From: an uncultured Oscillospiraceae bacterium
GTDB lineage: Bacteria; Bacillota; Clostridia; Oscillospirales; Acutalibacteraceae
Direction of reading: 5' to 3'
DNA length: 23,798 nucleotides
Assembly: GCA_900549155.1 (NCBI GenBank)
Contig: URNF01000022.1
Span: 1 to 23,798 of the forward strand
Each line of letters begins with the position of its first letter. Within the stretch, counting starts at the first letter, position 1. This document shows, piece after piece, positions 1 through 5,600 of this stretch. The notes beneath the pieces were generated by a model. That model was not told where the DNA came from. It searched no databases and saw nothing but the letters and a program-made list of their open reading frames with translations. Both the position numbers and the translations under genes were made by a program.

Positions 1-86
1 ATTCACTCTTCATTCTTCACTTCTTCTTCCGTCGTGACGGGATTTTTAATGAATGATGAAATTGCTGCGGCGATGGGTGGATTTCA
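1..86. other. AT-rich intergenic end with pyrimidine-rich repeats
   Basis: No gene is visible here. The plus strand is a run of imperfect TTCACTCTTCATTC-like units, which read on the minus strand as GAAGAATGAAGAGTGAA, downstream of the acetyltransferase stop. A short palindrome, CCGTCGTGACGG, lies at about 30-41. No U-tract follows it, so it is not a convincing terminator. The composition contrasts with the GC-rich genes around it. It could be the edge of a dispersed intergenic repeat. Confidence 0.4.
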
Positions 87-605
87 TTATATCTCCTTCT
101 CCAACAGCACAAGCTGCACGTCGGGGATGCCGTTGAAGGCGCAGGGGACGACGGCGATCTCCGCATAGCCAAGCTTTTTATACAGCGCGCGGGCGCGCAG
201 ATTGCGGGCGTTGGTGTCCATGCGCAGGGCGCGGCAGGAAAGGCGCTTTGCGGTTTCCTCATAAAAATCGACAAACGCGCGCCCGAGCCCCTTGCCGGCG
301 GCGGCAGGATCGATGACGAGGGTGTGCAGCACCAGAACGGCGCTGTCGGGGGCAGGGTATGCCCACGGTGCGCCGCGATAGGACGGCGGCTGGATATGAT
401 TGATGATGGCGGCGCCGACAACGGTGTCGCCGTCCTTTGCCACATACAGATCGCCGCGCTCGACGGCGTCGGCAGCGGTCTGCCGCACGGGGTACACGCC
501 GCGGATCCAGCCGATCGCGGCGGTGCCGTTTTCCTCGGCGGTGTGGATCGCGTCATAAATGCGGTTCACCGCATCAATATCTTTTTCGGTCGCTTTCAAA
601 AACAT
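87..605 (-). CDS. GNAT family N-acetyltransferase
   Basis: A 172-residue protein of typical single-domain GNAT length. It would transfer an acetyl group from acetyl-CoA to an amine; the substrate cannot be told from sequence. The family signature is visible in the second half: a beta-strand (VLVLHTLVIDP, about residues 91-101), then the acetyl-CoA pyrophosphate loop AAAGKGLGRAF (R/Q-x-x-G-x-G/A type), then DTNARNLRARALYKKLGY, the usual C-terminal motif B region in which an Asn and a Tyr flank the cofactor. The start is the ATG at 605, preceded by AGGAG about 9 nt upstream. The gene lies 46 nt after the Na/Pi symporter stop and has its own consensus promoter, so it need not be co-transcribed with it. 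Family assignment is secure; function is unknown. Confidence 0.9.
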   Translation of the reverse strand: MFLKATEKDIDAVNRIYDAIHTAEENGTAAIGWIRGVYPVRQTAADAVERGDLYVAKDGDTVVGAAIINHIQPPSYRGAPWAYPAPDSAVLVLHTLVIDPAAAGKGLGRAFVDFYEETAKRLSCRALRMDTNARNLRARALYKKLGYAEIAVVPCAFNGIPDVQLVLLEKEI

Positions 606-626
606 ACCGTATCACTCCTGCCGTGC

Positions 627-655
627 AGTATAGCAGGCGCGCGGGGCGCTGTCAA
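627..655 (-). promoter_or_regulatory. Near-consensus sigma-A promoter for the acetyltransferase gene
   Basis: On the minus strand, TTGACA (650-655) is followed by a 17-nt spacer and TATACT (627-632), with an extended -10 TG one base upstream of the hexamer. The -35 hexamer contains the TGA stop codon of the symporter gene. This is the strongest promoter by eye in the window and would give a leader of about 15 nt. Confidence 0.7.
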
Positions 656-2412
656 GTGGCAGCGCTCTGCGACGGCAGGCGGTATTCCTCTCTGAGCGCG
701 TCATATTTTTCGGCGAAGGCTTCCTCTTTTTTGCGGCCATGCAGAAAAGCGTGCAGATCCATGTCCTGCTGATCCGCCTCGATGATGCAGGCGGCGATGT
801 TGGAGCAGTGGTCGGCGGTGCGCTCCATATTGGTGAGCAGATCCGACCAGATGAAGCCCGCTTCCACCGTGCAGTCGCCGCTTTTCAGACGCACGATGTG
901 TCCGTCGCGCAGCGCCGTGCGCAGGGTGTCGATGACCTGTTCAAGCGGCTCGACATCTGCCGCTTTCTTTGGATCGTTTTCCTCAAAGGCGGCAAGCGTC
1001 AGCGTGAGAATGTCGGAAAGAGCGCGGCACAGCACCCGCAGATCGTTTTCCGCACCTGCCGAAAACACGGTCTTTTTGTCGCGCAGCTCCTCGACCGATT
1101 CGAGAATGTTCACGCTGTGATCGGCGATGCGTTCAAAGTCGCCGATGACTTTTAAGAGCTTTGAAACGGCGGCGCTGTCCTCTGCCGAGATCTGACGGCG
1201 GGAGAGCTTGGTAAGATAGGTGCCGAGCATATCCTCATAGCGGTCGGTGTCCTTTTCCGCCGCACGCACGGCGGCAGCCTTTTCGGGATCATAGCCGGAA
1301 AGCAGCGACAGGCTCAGGCGCAGCCCCTCGGCGGCGCGCTCCGCCATTTTGCAGGTGACGCGCTCGCTTTCGGAAAGGGCGACGGCGGGCGTCGCCAGCA
1401 GGCGGTCGTCCAGCTCCACCGCTTTTTCCGCTTCCTTGCCGTCGGGCACGATCTTATATGCCAGCTTTTCAAGCAGCGAGGACATCGGGTACAAAAGCAG
1501 GGTGCAGAGAATGTTGAACACGGAATGTGCCACGGCGATGCCGGCATAGGTGGCGGGGGCAGCAAGCAGCGCGGGTTTGAACAGTGCGGAAACGACGGAA
1601 AACACCGTCAGCCACACCACCGTGCCGATCACGTTGAACGACAGGTGCACCACGGCGGCGCGCTTGGCGTTTTTATTCGTGCCGAACGAGGACAAAAGAG
1701 CGGTCACGCAGGTGCCGATGTTCTGTCCCATGATGATCGGGATCGCCGCCGCATAGGTGACGGCACCCGTGGCGGAAAGGGCTTGCAGGATGCCGACCGA
1801 GGCGGAGCTGGACTGAATGACGGCGGTCAGCAGTGCGCCGACCAGCACGCCGAGGATGGGGTTGGAGAACAGCAGGAAAAGATGGCGGAAAGCGGGCATG
1901 TCCGCCAGCCCCGACACGGCGCTTGCCATGGTGTCCATGCCGAACATCAGCGTTGCGAAGCCCAAAAGCACCGTGCCGACATCGCGCTTTTTGTCGGACT
2001 TCGAGAACATGAGAAAGATCATGCCGACAAGCGCCAAGATCGGCGTGAACGCGGTGGGCTTTAACATTTTCAGAAAAATGTTGTCTCCCGAGATGCCGCC
2101 GAGACTCAAGATCCAGGCGGTGACGGTCGTGCCGATGTTGGCGCCCATGATGACGCCGATGGCTTGCTTTAAGGTCATCACCTTGGAATTGACAAAGCCG
2201 ACCACCATCACCGTGGTGGCAGAGGAGCTTTGAATGACGGATGTGACGCCGAGCCCCGTCAGAAAGCCCTTGAATTTGCTGCCGGTCAGCTTGCCGAGCA
2301 GCACCTTGAGGCTGCCGCCTGCGCGGCGCTCCAGGCCGTCGCCCATCACCTGCATACCGAACAGGAAAAGGCACAGCCCGCCGATCAGCGTCAGAAGATC
2401 AAAAATTGTCAT
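652..2412 (-). CDS. Na+/phosphate symporter (NptA/YjbB type) with C-terminal PhoU-like domain
   Basis: A 586-residue membrane protein of the PNaS (Na/Pi cotransporter) family, which moves inorganic phosphate across the cytoplasmic membrane with sodium. Both inverted-repeat halves show the signature: VIQSSSATTVMVVG near residue 60 with GANIGTTVTAW near 90, then VIQSSSASVGILQ near 200 with GQNIGTCVTAL near 230. The QSSS motifs line the transport site. Membrane segments fill residues 1-320. Residues from about 345 to 560 are soluble and helical, with two PhoU-like three-helix repeats (for example LLKVIGDFERIADHSVN and LLTNMERTADHCSNIA, carrying the conserved E-R-x-x-D/A-D-H metal motif). Length and layout match bacterial NptA/YjbB proteins. 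The ATG at 2412 has AAAGGA 8 nt upstream. Direction of transport (uptake or efflux) cannot be decided here. Confidence 0.93.
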   Translation of the reverse strand: MTIFDLLTLIGGLCLFLFGMQVMGDGLERRAGGSLKVLLGKLTGSKFKGFLTGLGVTSVIQSSSATTVMVVGFVNSKVMTLKQAIGVIMGANIGTTVTAWILSLGGISGDNIFLKMLKPTAFTPILALVGMIFLMFSKSDKKRDVGTVLLGFATLMFGMDTMASAVSGLADMPAFRHLFLLFSNPILGVLVGALLTAVIQSSSASVGILQALSATGAVTYAAAIPIIMGQNIGTCVTALLSSFGTNKNAKRAAVVHLSFNVIGTVVWLTVFSVVSALFKPALLAAPATYAGIAVAHSVFNILCTLLLYPMSSLLEKLAYKIVPDGKEAEKAVELDDRLLATPAVALSESERVTCKMAERAAEGLRLSLSLLSGYDPEKAAAVRAAEKDTDRYEDMLGTYLTKLSRRQISAEDSAAVSKLLKVIGDFERIADHSVNILESVEELRDKKTVFSAGAENDLRVLCRALSDILTLTLAAFEENDPKKAADVEPLEQVIDTLRTALRDGHIVRLKSGDCTVEAGFIWSDLLTNMERTADHCSNIAACIIEADQQDMDLHAFLHGRKKEEAFAEKYDALREEYRLPSQSAAT

Positions 2413-2423
2413 ATTCTACATCC

Positions 2424-2502
2424 TTTACAGCGTTTTTACACATTTTCATAGTACTGTACAGATGTAAAGACCATAAGGGATGTTTGGTAAAATCTATGTA
2501 AA
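2424..2502 (-). promoter_or_regulatory. Symporter promoter region with Pho-box-like 11-bp-period repeats
   Basis: On the minus strand TTTACA (2497-2502) is followed 11 bp later by TTTACC (2486-2491), and a further TTTACA lies at 2463-2468, 23 bp on. A second pair in the opposite orientation, TTTACA-N5-TTTACA, lies at 2424-2429 and 2435-2440, next to the ribosome binding site. A possible -10, TATGAA (2445-2450), has no good -35 at 17 nt, which fits an activator-dependent promoter. The repeats resemble the TTAACA-N5 direct repeats bound by PhoP/PhoB-type regulators of Firmicutes; the link to a phosphate transporter makes this plausible, but it is an inference. Confidence 0.45.
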
Positions 2503-2520
2503 ATCTCGCATCCGTTGCAA

Positions 2521-2552
2521 AAAAATAAGCACGCAAATGCGTGCTCTTTTTT
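2521..2552. terminator. Bidirectional hairpin terminator in the symporter leader region
   Basis: A 7-bp stem AGCACGC (2528-2534), loop AAAT, and GCGTGCT (2539-2545), followed on the plus strand by a U-rich run (CTTTTTT) and preceded by an A-rich run that reads as TTATTTTTTT on the minus strand. No plus-strand gene lies just upstream. On the minus strand it sits about 115 nt before the symporter start, downstream of a possible promoter at 2568-2596. Confidence 0.65.
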
Positions 2553-2567
2553 GTCCCCAACGCTCTC

Positions 2568-2596
2568 AGTATACTACAAAAAGCGGTGTTGCGCAA
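2568..2596 (-). promoter_or_regulatory. Possible second minus-strand promoter upstream of the symporter leader
   Basis: On the minus strand, TTGCGC (2591-2596), a 17-nt spacer, then TATACT (2568-2573). Transcripts from here would meet the 2528-2545 hairpin within about 20 nt. This makes an attenuator-like layout or a short terminated RNA possible. The -35 is a moderate match only. Confidence 0.35.
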
Positions 2597-2633
2597 GTAG
2601 AACTTTTGCCCGCATTTTTGGGCGGTTTGCGCA

Positions 2634-2662
2634 TAGACAGAAACGCGCCCGTGTGGTATAGT
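2634..2662 (+). promoter_or_regulatory. Promoter of the putative structured RNA
   Basis: TAGACA (2634-2639), a 17-nt spacer and TATAGT (2657-2662), with an extended -10 TG at 2654-2655. The predicted start is near 2668-2670. No protein gene follows in this orientation until 5601, but a structured segment ending in a hairpin at 2904-2936 does. Confidence 0.6.
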
Positions 2663-2703
2663 ATAGATGCAGGAAAGACAAGGCGACCGAAAGGAGAAAG
2701 CCT

Positions 2704-2730
2704 ATGGAGGATGTACCCCCGATTTTCTGA
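2704..2730 (+). other. Possible 8-codon leader ORF inside the putative RNA
   Basis: ATG at 2704 is preceded by AAAGGAG (2690-2696) with a 7-nt spacer, and the frame MEDVPPIF ends in TGA at 2728-2730. The stop codon overlaps the first base-paired segment TGACA of the RNA. It may be a genuine translated leader. It may equally be chance in a purine-rich conserved RNA segment, since GGAGG 2706-2710 could pair imperfectly with CCCCC 2716-2720. Confidence 0.25.
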
Positions 2731-2903
2731 CAAATAACTTGAAGGGAGCGAGTCCGGTGGGCCATTAACGGTGTGTCAAAAAATTCAGAAAAGGAAGTTT
2801 TCTCGATTGTTCGGATTTCATCTGAGAGCCAAAGAAATCTGAAGAAACGGTGAGTCCAATGATGATATAAACTGTGCGGCGGTCGCCGCGATAAAATGAT
2901 GAT

Positions 2904-2938
2904 AACGGCTGCATCCCGTCGGAGGATGCAGCCGTTTT
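2904..2938 (+). terminator. Terminal hairpin of the putative RNA
   Basis: AACGGCTGCATCC (2904-2916) pairs perfectly with GGATGCAGCCGTT (2924-2936) around a 7-nt loop. Only four T residues follow (2935-2938), so the U-tract is short. The 13-bp stem is strong, and the position fits the end of the transcript that starts near 2668. Confidence 0.6.
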
Positions 2939-2974
2939 GGGTTGTCCGAAAAATTGACAGTGACAGAAAACATT

Positions 2975-3034
2975 CTCTCCCTCAGTCTTTTGCTGCGCAA
3001 AAGCCAGCTCCCTCATCAGAGGGAGCCGAGGGGC
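2975..3034. repeat. GAGGGAG stem-loop intergenic repeat
   Basis: Two adjacent hairpins: CTTTTGC/GCAAAAG (2987-2993 with 2997-3003) and GCTCCCTC/GAGGGAGC with loop ATCA (3007-3014 with 3019-3026). The left edge CTCTCCCTCAGTC (2975-2987) is a further copy of the CTCCCTC arm. This arrangement resembles a dispersed intergenic repeat that I associate with gut Ruminococcaceae genomes; its copy number cannot be judged from one window. No coding potential is evident. Confidence 0.55.
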
Positions 3035-3071
3035 GAAAAATCCGTGGGGAGCGAAAGCGCGTTTTGACGCA

Positions 3072-3320
3072 CTGTGAGGCTGTCTAAAAACCGCAGGAGC
3101 AAGGAAAACGCCCCCCGTCGCTGTATGTTCAAGCTATGGCGCATATAGGTAAGAGCTTTTGTCCTTTCGCGCCATAGCTTGCACAGTAGGGGGCGGTTGA
3201 CGCAGACAGCAAAAGCGTGCGTTTCAAAGAAACACTTCTTTTTGTTCACTGAAACTTTTGCAGAGATCCTTTCGTGTGAATGCGCTTTTGCGTCCTGCGG
3301 ACTTTTTTGACAGTCTGAGA
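3072..3320. repeat. MITE-like element with imperfect terminal inverted repeats
   Basis: The left end (3072-3098), read as its reverse complement, and the right end (3293-3320) share TCCTGCGG, then TTTTT, GACAG, CT and A at matching positions, with a 2-nt gap and a few mismatches. That gives an inverted repeat of about 25 bp enclosing roughly 250 bp with no plausible gene. A large palindrome lies near the middle (3107-3198). A palindrome GTTTCAAAGAAAC lies further right. Size, terminal repeats and lack of coding match a non-autonomous miniature element, but no target-site duplication was established. Confidence 0.45.
3107..3198. repeat. Long palindrome inside the MITE-like element
   Basis: CAAGCTATGGCGC (3130-3142) and GCGCCATAGCTTG (3169-3181) form a perfect 13-bp stem around a 26-nt loop. 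The stem extends outward through CTGT/ACAG (3121-3124 with 3183-3186) and CGCCCCC/GGGGGCG (3109-3115 with 3189-3195), interrupted by asymmetric bulges. As RNA from either strand this would be a hairpin of about 90 nt. Confidence 0.7.
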
Positions 3321-3349
3321 AGGCGTGCTCGGTATGAGCACGCCTTTTT
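3320..3349. terminator. Hairpin terminator after the sensor kinase gene
   Basis: AGGCGTGCTC (3321-3330) pairs with GAGCACGCCT (3336-3345) around GGTAT. The T-run (3345-3349) follows on the plus strand. On the minus strand, the direction of the kinase gene, the stem is followed only by TTCTC, so termination of the kinase transcript is likely less efficient. The stem may serve mainly to block plus-strand transcription from the RNA/repeat region into the antisense of the kinase gene. Confidence 0.6.
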
Positions 3350-3351
3350 GG

Positions 3352-4788
3352 TTATCGCGTTTGCAGCTCGATATAAAATTCCACGGCAGGGCTGCCGTCG
3401 GGCGCCGTGCAGTTGCGCACGCCGTAGGGCATGCGGTGCGCCTGCATGATCGCCGCCACCACCGAAAGTCCGATGCCTGAGCCGCCGTAGGTGCGGCTGT
3501 GCGCCTTGTCCACCTTATAAAAGCTCTCCCAGATTTTCGGCAGCTCTTCCTCGGGGATGGGATTGCCCGTGTTGAGAACGGCGATGCGCACCGTGCCGTT
3601 TGCGGTGGGCGTGACCGTGCCCGAGACGGTGCCGCCGTCGGAGACATGGTGAAAGGCGTTGGTGAGATAGTTTTGCAGCACGTCCTCAATGAGAAAGCTG
3701 TCCGCAAACACGAAGCATGCACCGTTTGCGGGCGGGACGACCGACACGTTCTGTCCCGCAAACTGCGGCGTGAGCCGTTGCATGACGTTGCAGAAAAGCT
3801 CGGTGACGTCAAACCGTTCAACCGTCAGCTGCTCGCCCGACGTGATCTGCATGAGCAGCGTCATGCGCCGCAGCATATCCGACATGCGCTGGGTCTCGTC
3901 CTGAATGACCGCGCAATATTCCGCGCGGCTTTGCTCGTTTTCAATGTCGGGCAGGCTTTCGGCATAGGTGCCGATGAGGGCGAGCGGCGTTTTCAGCTCA
4001 TGGGAAACGTTGGCGATGAACGCGCGGTGCGCCTCGTTTTGTCGCGTCTTGACGGCAATGTCCGATTGCAGCTGCAGATTGGCGTTTTTCAGCTCGGTGA
4101 TCGTCCCCTCAAGCGCGCGGGACATGGCGTCGATGCTCTTGCCGAGCGCGGCGATCTCGTCCTTGCCGCCGCCTGTATAGCTGTCGCTGAAATCGAGCGC
4201 CGCCACGTTTTCCGCCACTTTGGACAGCTTGCGCAGCGGCACGGTCATGCTGCGGGACAAAAGGAGTGCCAGCCCCAAGGCGAGCAGCAGTCCGCCGCCG
4301 CCGCAAAACAGCAGAAAGCGGTTGAAAACAGCGGCGCTTTCCTCGATGGCGGCGATCGGCGTGCGCAAAAGGATGAACGCGCCGTCGCTCAGATGTCCGA
4401 GCAGAGCAATGGCGGCACCGTTGTCATCTTCTATTTCACGGAAGCTGTAGCTGCCGAGCGGCAGGTCGGGGTGCGCGGGCAGGGAATAGCGCTGCTGGTT
4501 CAGCGTGGAATAAAGAATTTGCCGATCCGCCCAAATGACCACCGACACGGTGTCGTTATATTGCAGATATTCCAGCTCCGTCTGCAGCGCGTCGGATGTC
4601 TCACAGGCATCGATGCTGTCGAAGGTGGAAACGATGTGCGCCTTTTTTTGCTTTATATAATACGGTTTGAGCGCAAAGGTGTTGAGCAGCAGAAGCACCG
4701 CCAGAAAGACGGCGATGCAGCCTGCGGTGCAGCCGAACAGCCGCCACAAAAGCGAGTGGGCGGGAAAGGCGTTTTTCAGTCTATGCAT
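3352..4788 (-). CDS. Sensor histidine kinase of a two-component system (HAMP, HisKA, HATPase)
   Basis: A 478-residue membrane sensor kinase. The N-terminal membrane segment is at about residues 14-38, an extracytoplasmic sensor region at about 40-155, and a second membrane segment at about 157-178. A HAMP linker (RSMTVPLRKLSKVAENV..) follows, then HisKA with FIANVSHELKTPLALIG (phosphoacceptor His263), and the ATPase domain: N-box LQNYLTNAFHH, G1 NTGNPIPEEELPKIW, G2 GGSGIGLSVV. The NTGxxIPEE form of G1 is seen in VanS/ResE-like kinases. The start is the ATG at 4788, overlapping the regulator stop by 8 nt; a longer in-frame extension upstream only reads through the regulator gene antiphase and is rejected. 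The stimulus is unknown; the sensor domain shows no recognised fold. Confidence 0.9.
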   Translation of the reverse strand: MHRLKNAFPAHSLLWRLFGCTAGCIAVFLAVLLLLNTFALKPYYIKQKKAHIVSTFDSIDACETSDALQTELEYLQYNDTVSVVIWADRQILYSTLNQQRYSLPAHPDLPLGSYSFREIEDDNGAAIALLGHLSDGAFILLRTPIAAIEESAAVFNRFLLFCGGGGLLLALGLALLLSRSMTVPLRKLSKVAENVAALDFSDSYTGGGKDEIAALGKSIDAMSRALEGTITELKNANLQLQSDIAVKTRQNEAHRAFIANVSHELKTPLALIGTYAESLPDIENEQSRAEYCAVIQDETQRMSDMLRRMTLLMQITSGEQLTVERFDVTELFCNVMQRLTPQFAGQNVSVVPPANGACFVFADSFLIEDVLQNYLTNAFHHVSDGGTVSGTVTPTANGTVRIAVLNTGNPIPEEELPKIWESFYKVDKAHSRTYGGSGIGLSVVAAIMQAHRMPYGVRNCTAPDGSPAVEFYIELQTR

Positions 4789-5479
4789 GATCCTGTTTCT
4801 CCGTGTCGAATTTATAGCCGATGCCGCGAATGGTCTTGATGTAGTTGCCGCAGTCGCCGAGCTTTTGGCGCAGCTTTTTGATGTGGGTGTCCACTGTGCG
4901 GGCGTCGCCGTAGTAGTCATAGCGCCAGACGCTGTCGAGAATTTTGTCGCGGGACAGCGCAATGCCCGCGTGCTGCATCAGAAACACCAGCAGCTCGAAC
5001 TCCGTATAGGTCAGCTCGACCGGCTTTCCCGCCGCCGTCACCTCGCGCGCGACCGTGTCCACCCGCAGCGCGTCGGCGGCGCGCACGGCATTTTCCTGCT
5101 GCGGCGCTTCGCCCCGCCGCAGCACCGCCTCGATGCGGGCGGCAAGAATTTTGAGACTGAAGGGCTTTGCGATATATTCGTCTGCGCCGAGCGAAAACCC
5201 CTGCAATTCGTCGTTTTCCTCGCCGCGCGCCGTGAGCATGATGATGGGAACGGCGGAATGCTGACGGATGACGCGGCATGCCTCAAAGCCGTCCATCTGC
5301 GGCATCATGACGTCGAGCAGAATAAGGTCGATCGGCATGCGCTGACAGATGAGCACCGCCTCGCTGCCGTTGGCGGCTTCCACCGTTTTATAGCCCTTGG
5401 CGGCAAGATAGTCGGCGATTACCCGCCGCATACGCATTTCGTCGTCCGCGATCAAAACGGTTTTGACATCATTTCCCAT
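4781..5479 (-). CDS. OmpR/PhoB-family response regulator
   Basis: A 232-residue DNA-binding regulator. The receiver domain (residues 1-120) has the acidic pair D12-D13, phosphoacceptor D56 in LILLDVMMPQMDGF, T83 and K105 (AKPF). The winged-helix domain (about 130-227) contains ELTYTEFELLVFLMQHAG, RTVDTHIKKLRQKL and IRGIGYKF, typical of OmpR/PhoB. The start is the ATG at 5479, the first Met before VKTVLIADDE, with an AAGGGGG site upstream; earlier in-frame Met codons would add about 60 residues of non-family sequence. The kinase gene follows with an 8-nt overlap, so the pair is co-translated. An 11-bp-period repeat lies upstream of its promoter and could be an autoregulatory site. Confidence 0.93.
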   Translation of the reverse strand: MGNDVKTVLIADDEMRMRRVIADYLAAKGYKTVEAANGSEAVLICQRMPIDLILLDVMMPQMDGFEACRVIRQHSAVPIIMLTARGEENDELQGFSLGADEYIAKPFSLKILAARIEAVLRRGEAPQQENAVRAADALRVDTVAREVTAAGKPVELTYTEFELLVFLMQHAGIALSRDKILDSVWRYDYYGDARTVDTHIKKLRQKLGDCGNYIKTIRGIGYKFDTEKQDHA

Positions 5480-5497
5480 TTTGAAGCCCCCTTTTTC

Positions 5498-5561
5498 TTG
5501 ACTTGTCCTTATATAATAGAGTATACTACACAGTGTAAAGACTGTTTGTGAAATATTTGTG
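5498..5561. promoter_or_regulatory. Divergent regulator/ldh promoter region with 11-bp-period repeats
   Basis: Plus strand (ldh): TTGACT 5498-5503, 18-nt spacer, TATACT 5522-5527. Minus strand (response regulator): TTTACA 5534-5539, 17-nt spacer, TTATAT 5511-5516. Three repeats at exact 11-bp spacing cover 5534-5561 on the plus strand: TGTAAA, TTTGTG, TTTGTG. For the regulator they lie at and just upstream of the -35; for ldh they lie at or after the start site. Eleven-bp phasing is what OmpR/PhoB-type dimers bind. The TGTAAA unit also occurs upstream of the symporter at 2413-2502. Confidence 0.45.
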
Positions 5562-5600
5562 TTATTTCGGAAACATCGGCGAAAAAAAGGAGAGATTTCT

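Larger units (their letters stand above)
2668..2938 (+). ncRNA. Putative structured non-coding RNA, about 270 nt, class not recognised
   Basis: This segment is bounded by its own promoter and a 13-bp terminal hairpin, and carries no credible protein gene. Helices found by eye: TGACA 2728-2732 with TGTCA 2774-2778, enclosing a hairpin ACTTG/CGAGT (2737-2741 with 2749-2753) and CCG/CGG (2754-2756 with 2769-2771); AGAAAA/TTTTCT (2787-2792 with 2798-2803); CGGATTTC/GAAATCTG (2812-2819 with 2834-2841, 8 bp with one G-U); and GCGGC/GCCGC with a tetraloop (2876-2889). The motif AACGGTGNGTC occurs twice (2767-2777, 2846-2856) and AATGATGATA twice (2858-2867, 2895-2904). An 8-codon frame (2704-2730, MEDVPPIF) behind AAAGGAG lies near the 5' end. 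Size and many-stem layout are like large Firmicutes RNAs such as raiA-type RNA, but I cannot assign a class from memory. Confidence 0.55.

Noticed and set aside
2480..3016. Several 60-85-codon frames on both strands in the long intergenic region
   Set aside because: They cross hairpins, promoters and repeats, lack suitable ribosome sites and have no recognisable composition; the DNA is better explained as RNA and repeats.
3499..4839. A 446-codon open frame on the plus strand opposite the sensor kinase
   Set aside because: Antisense shadow of a clear histidine kinase; low-complexity R/G/H/Q-rich translation and no ribosome site.
4789..4962. N-terminal extension of the sensor kinase by 58 residues
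   Set aside because: The extension is an out-of-frame reading of the regulator gene; the ATG at 4788 begins the real N-terminal membrane protein.
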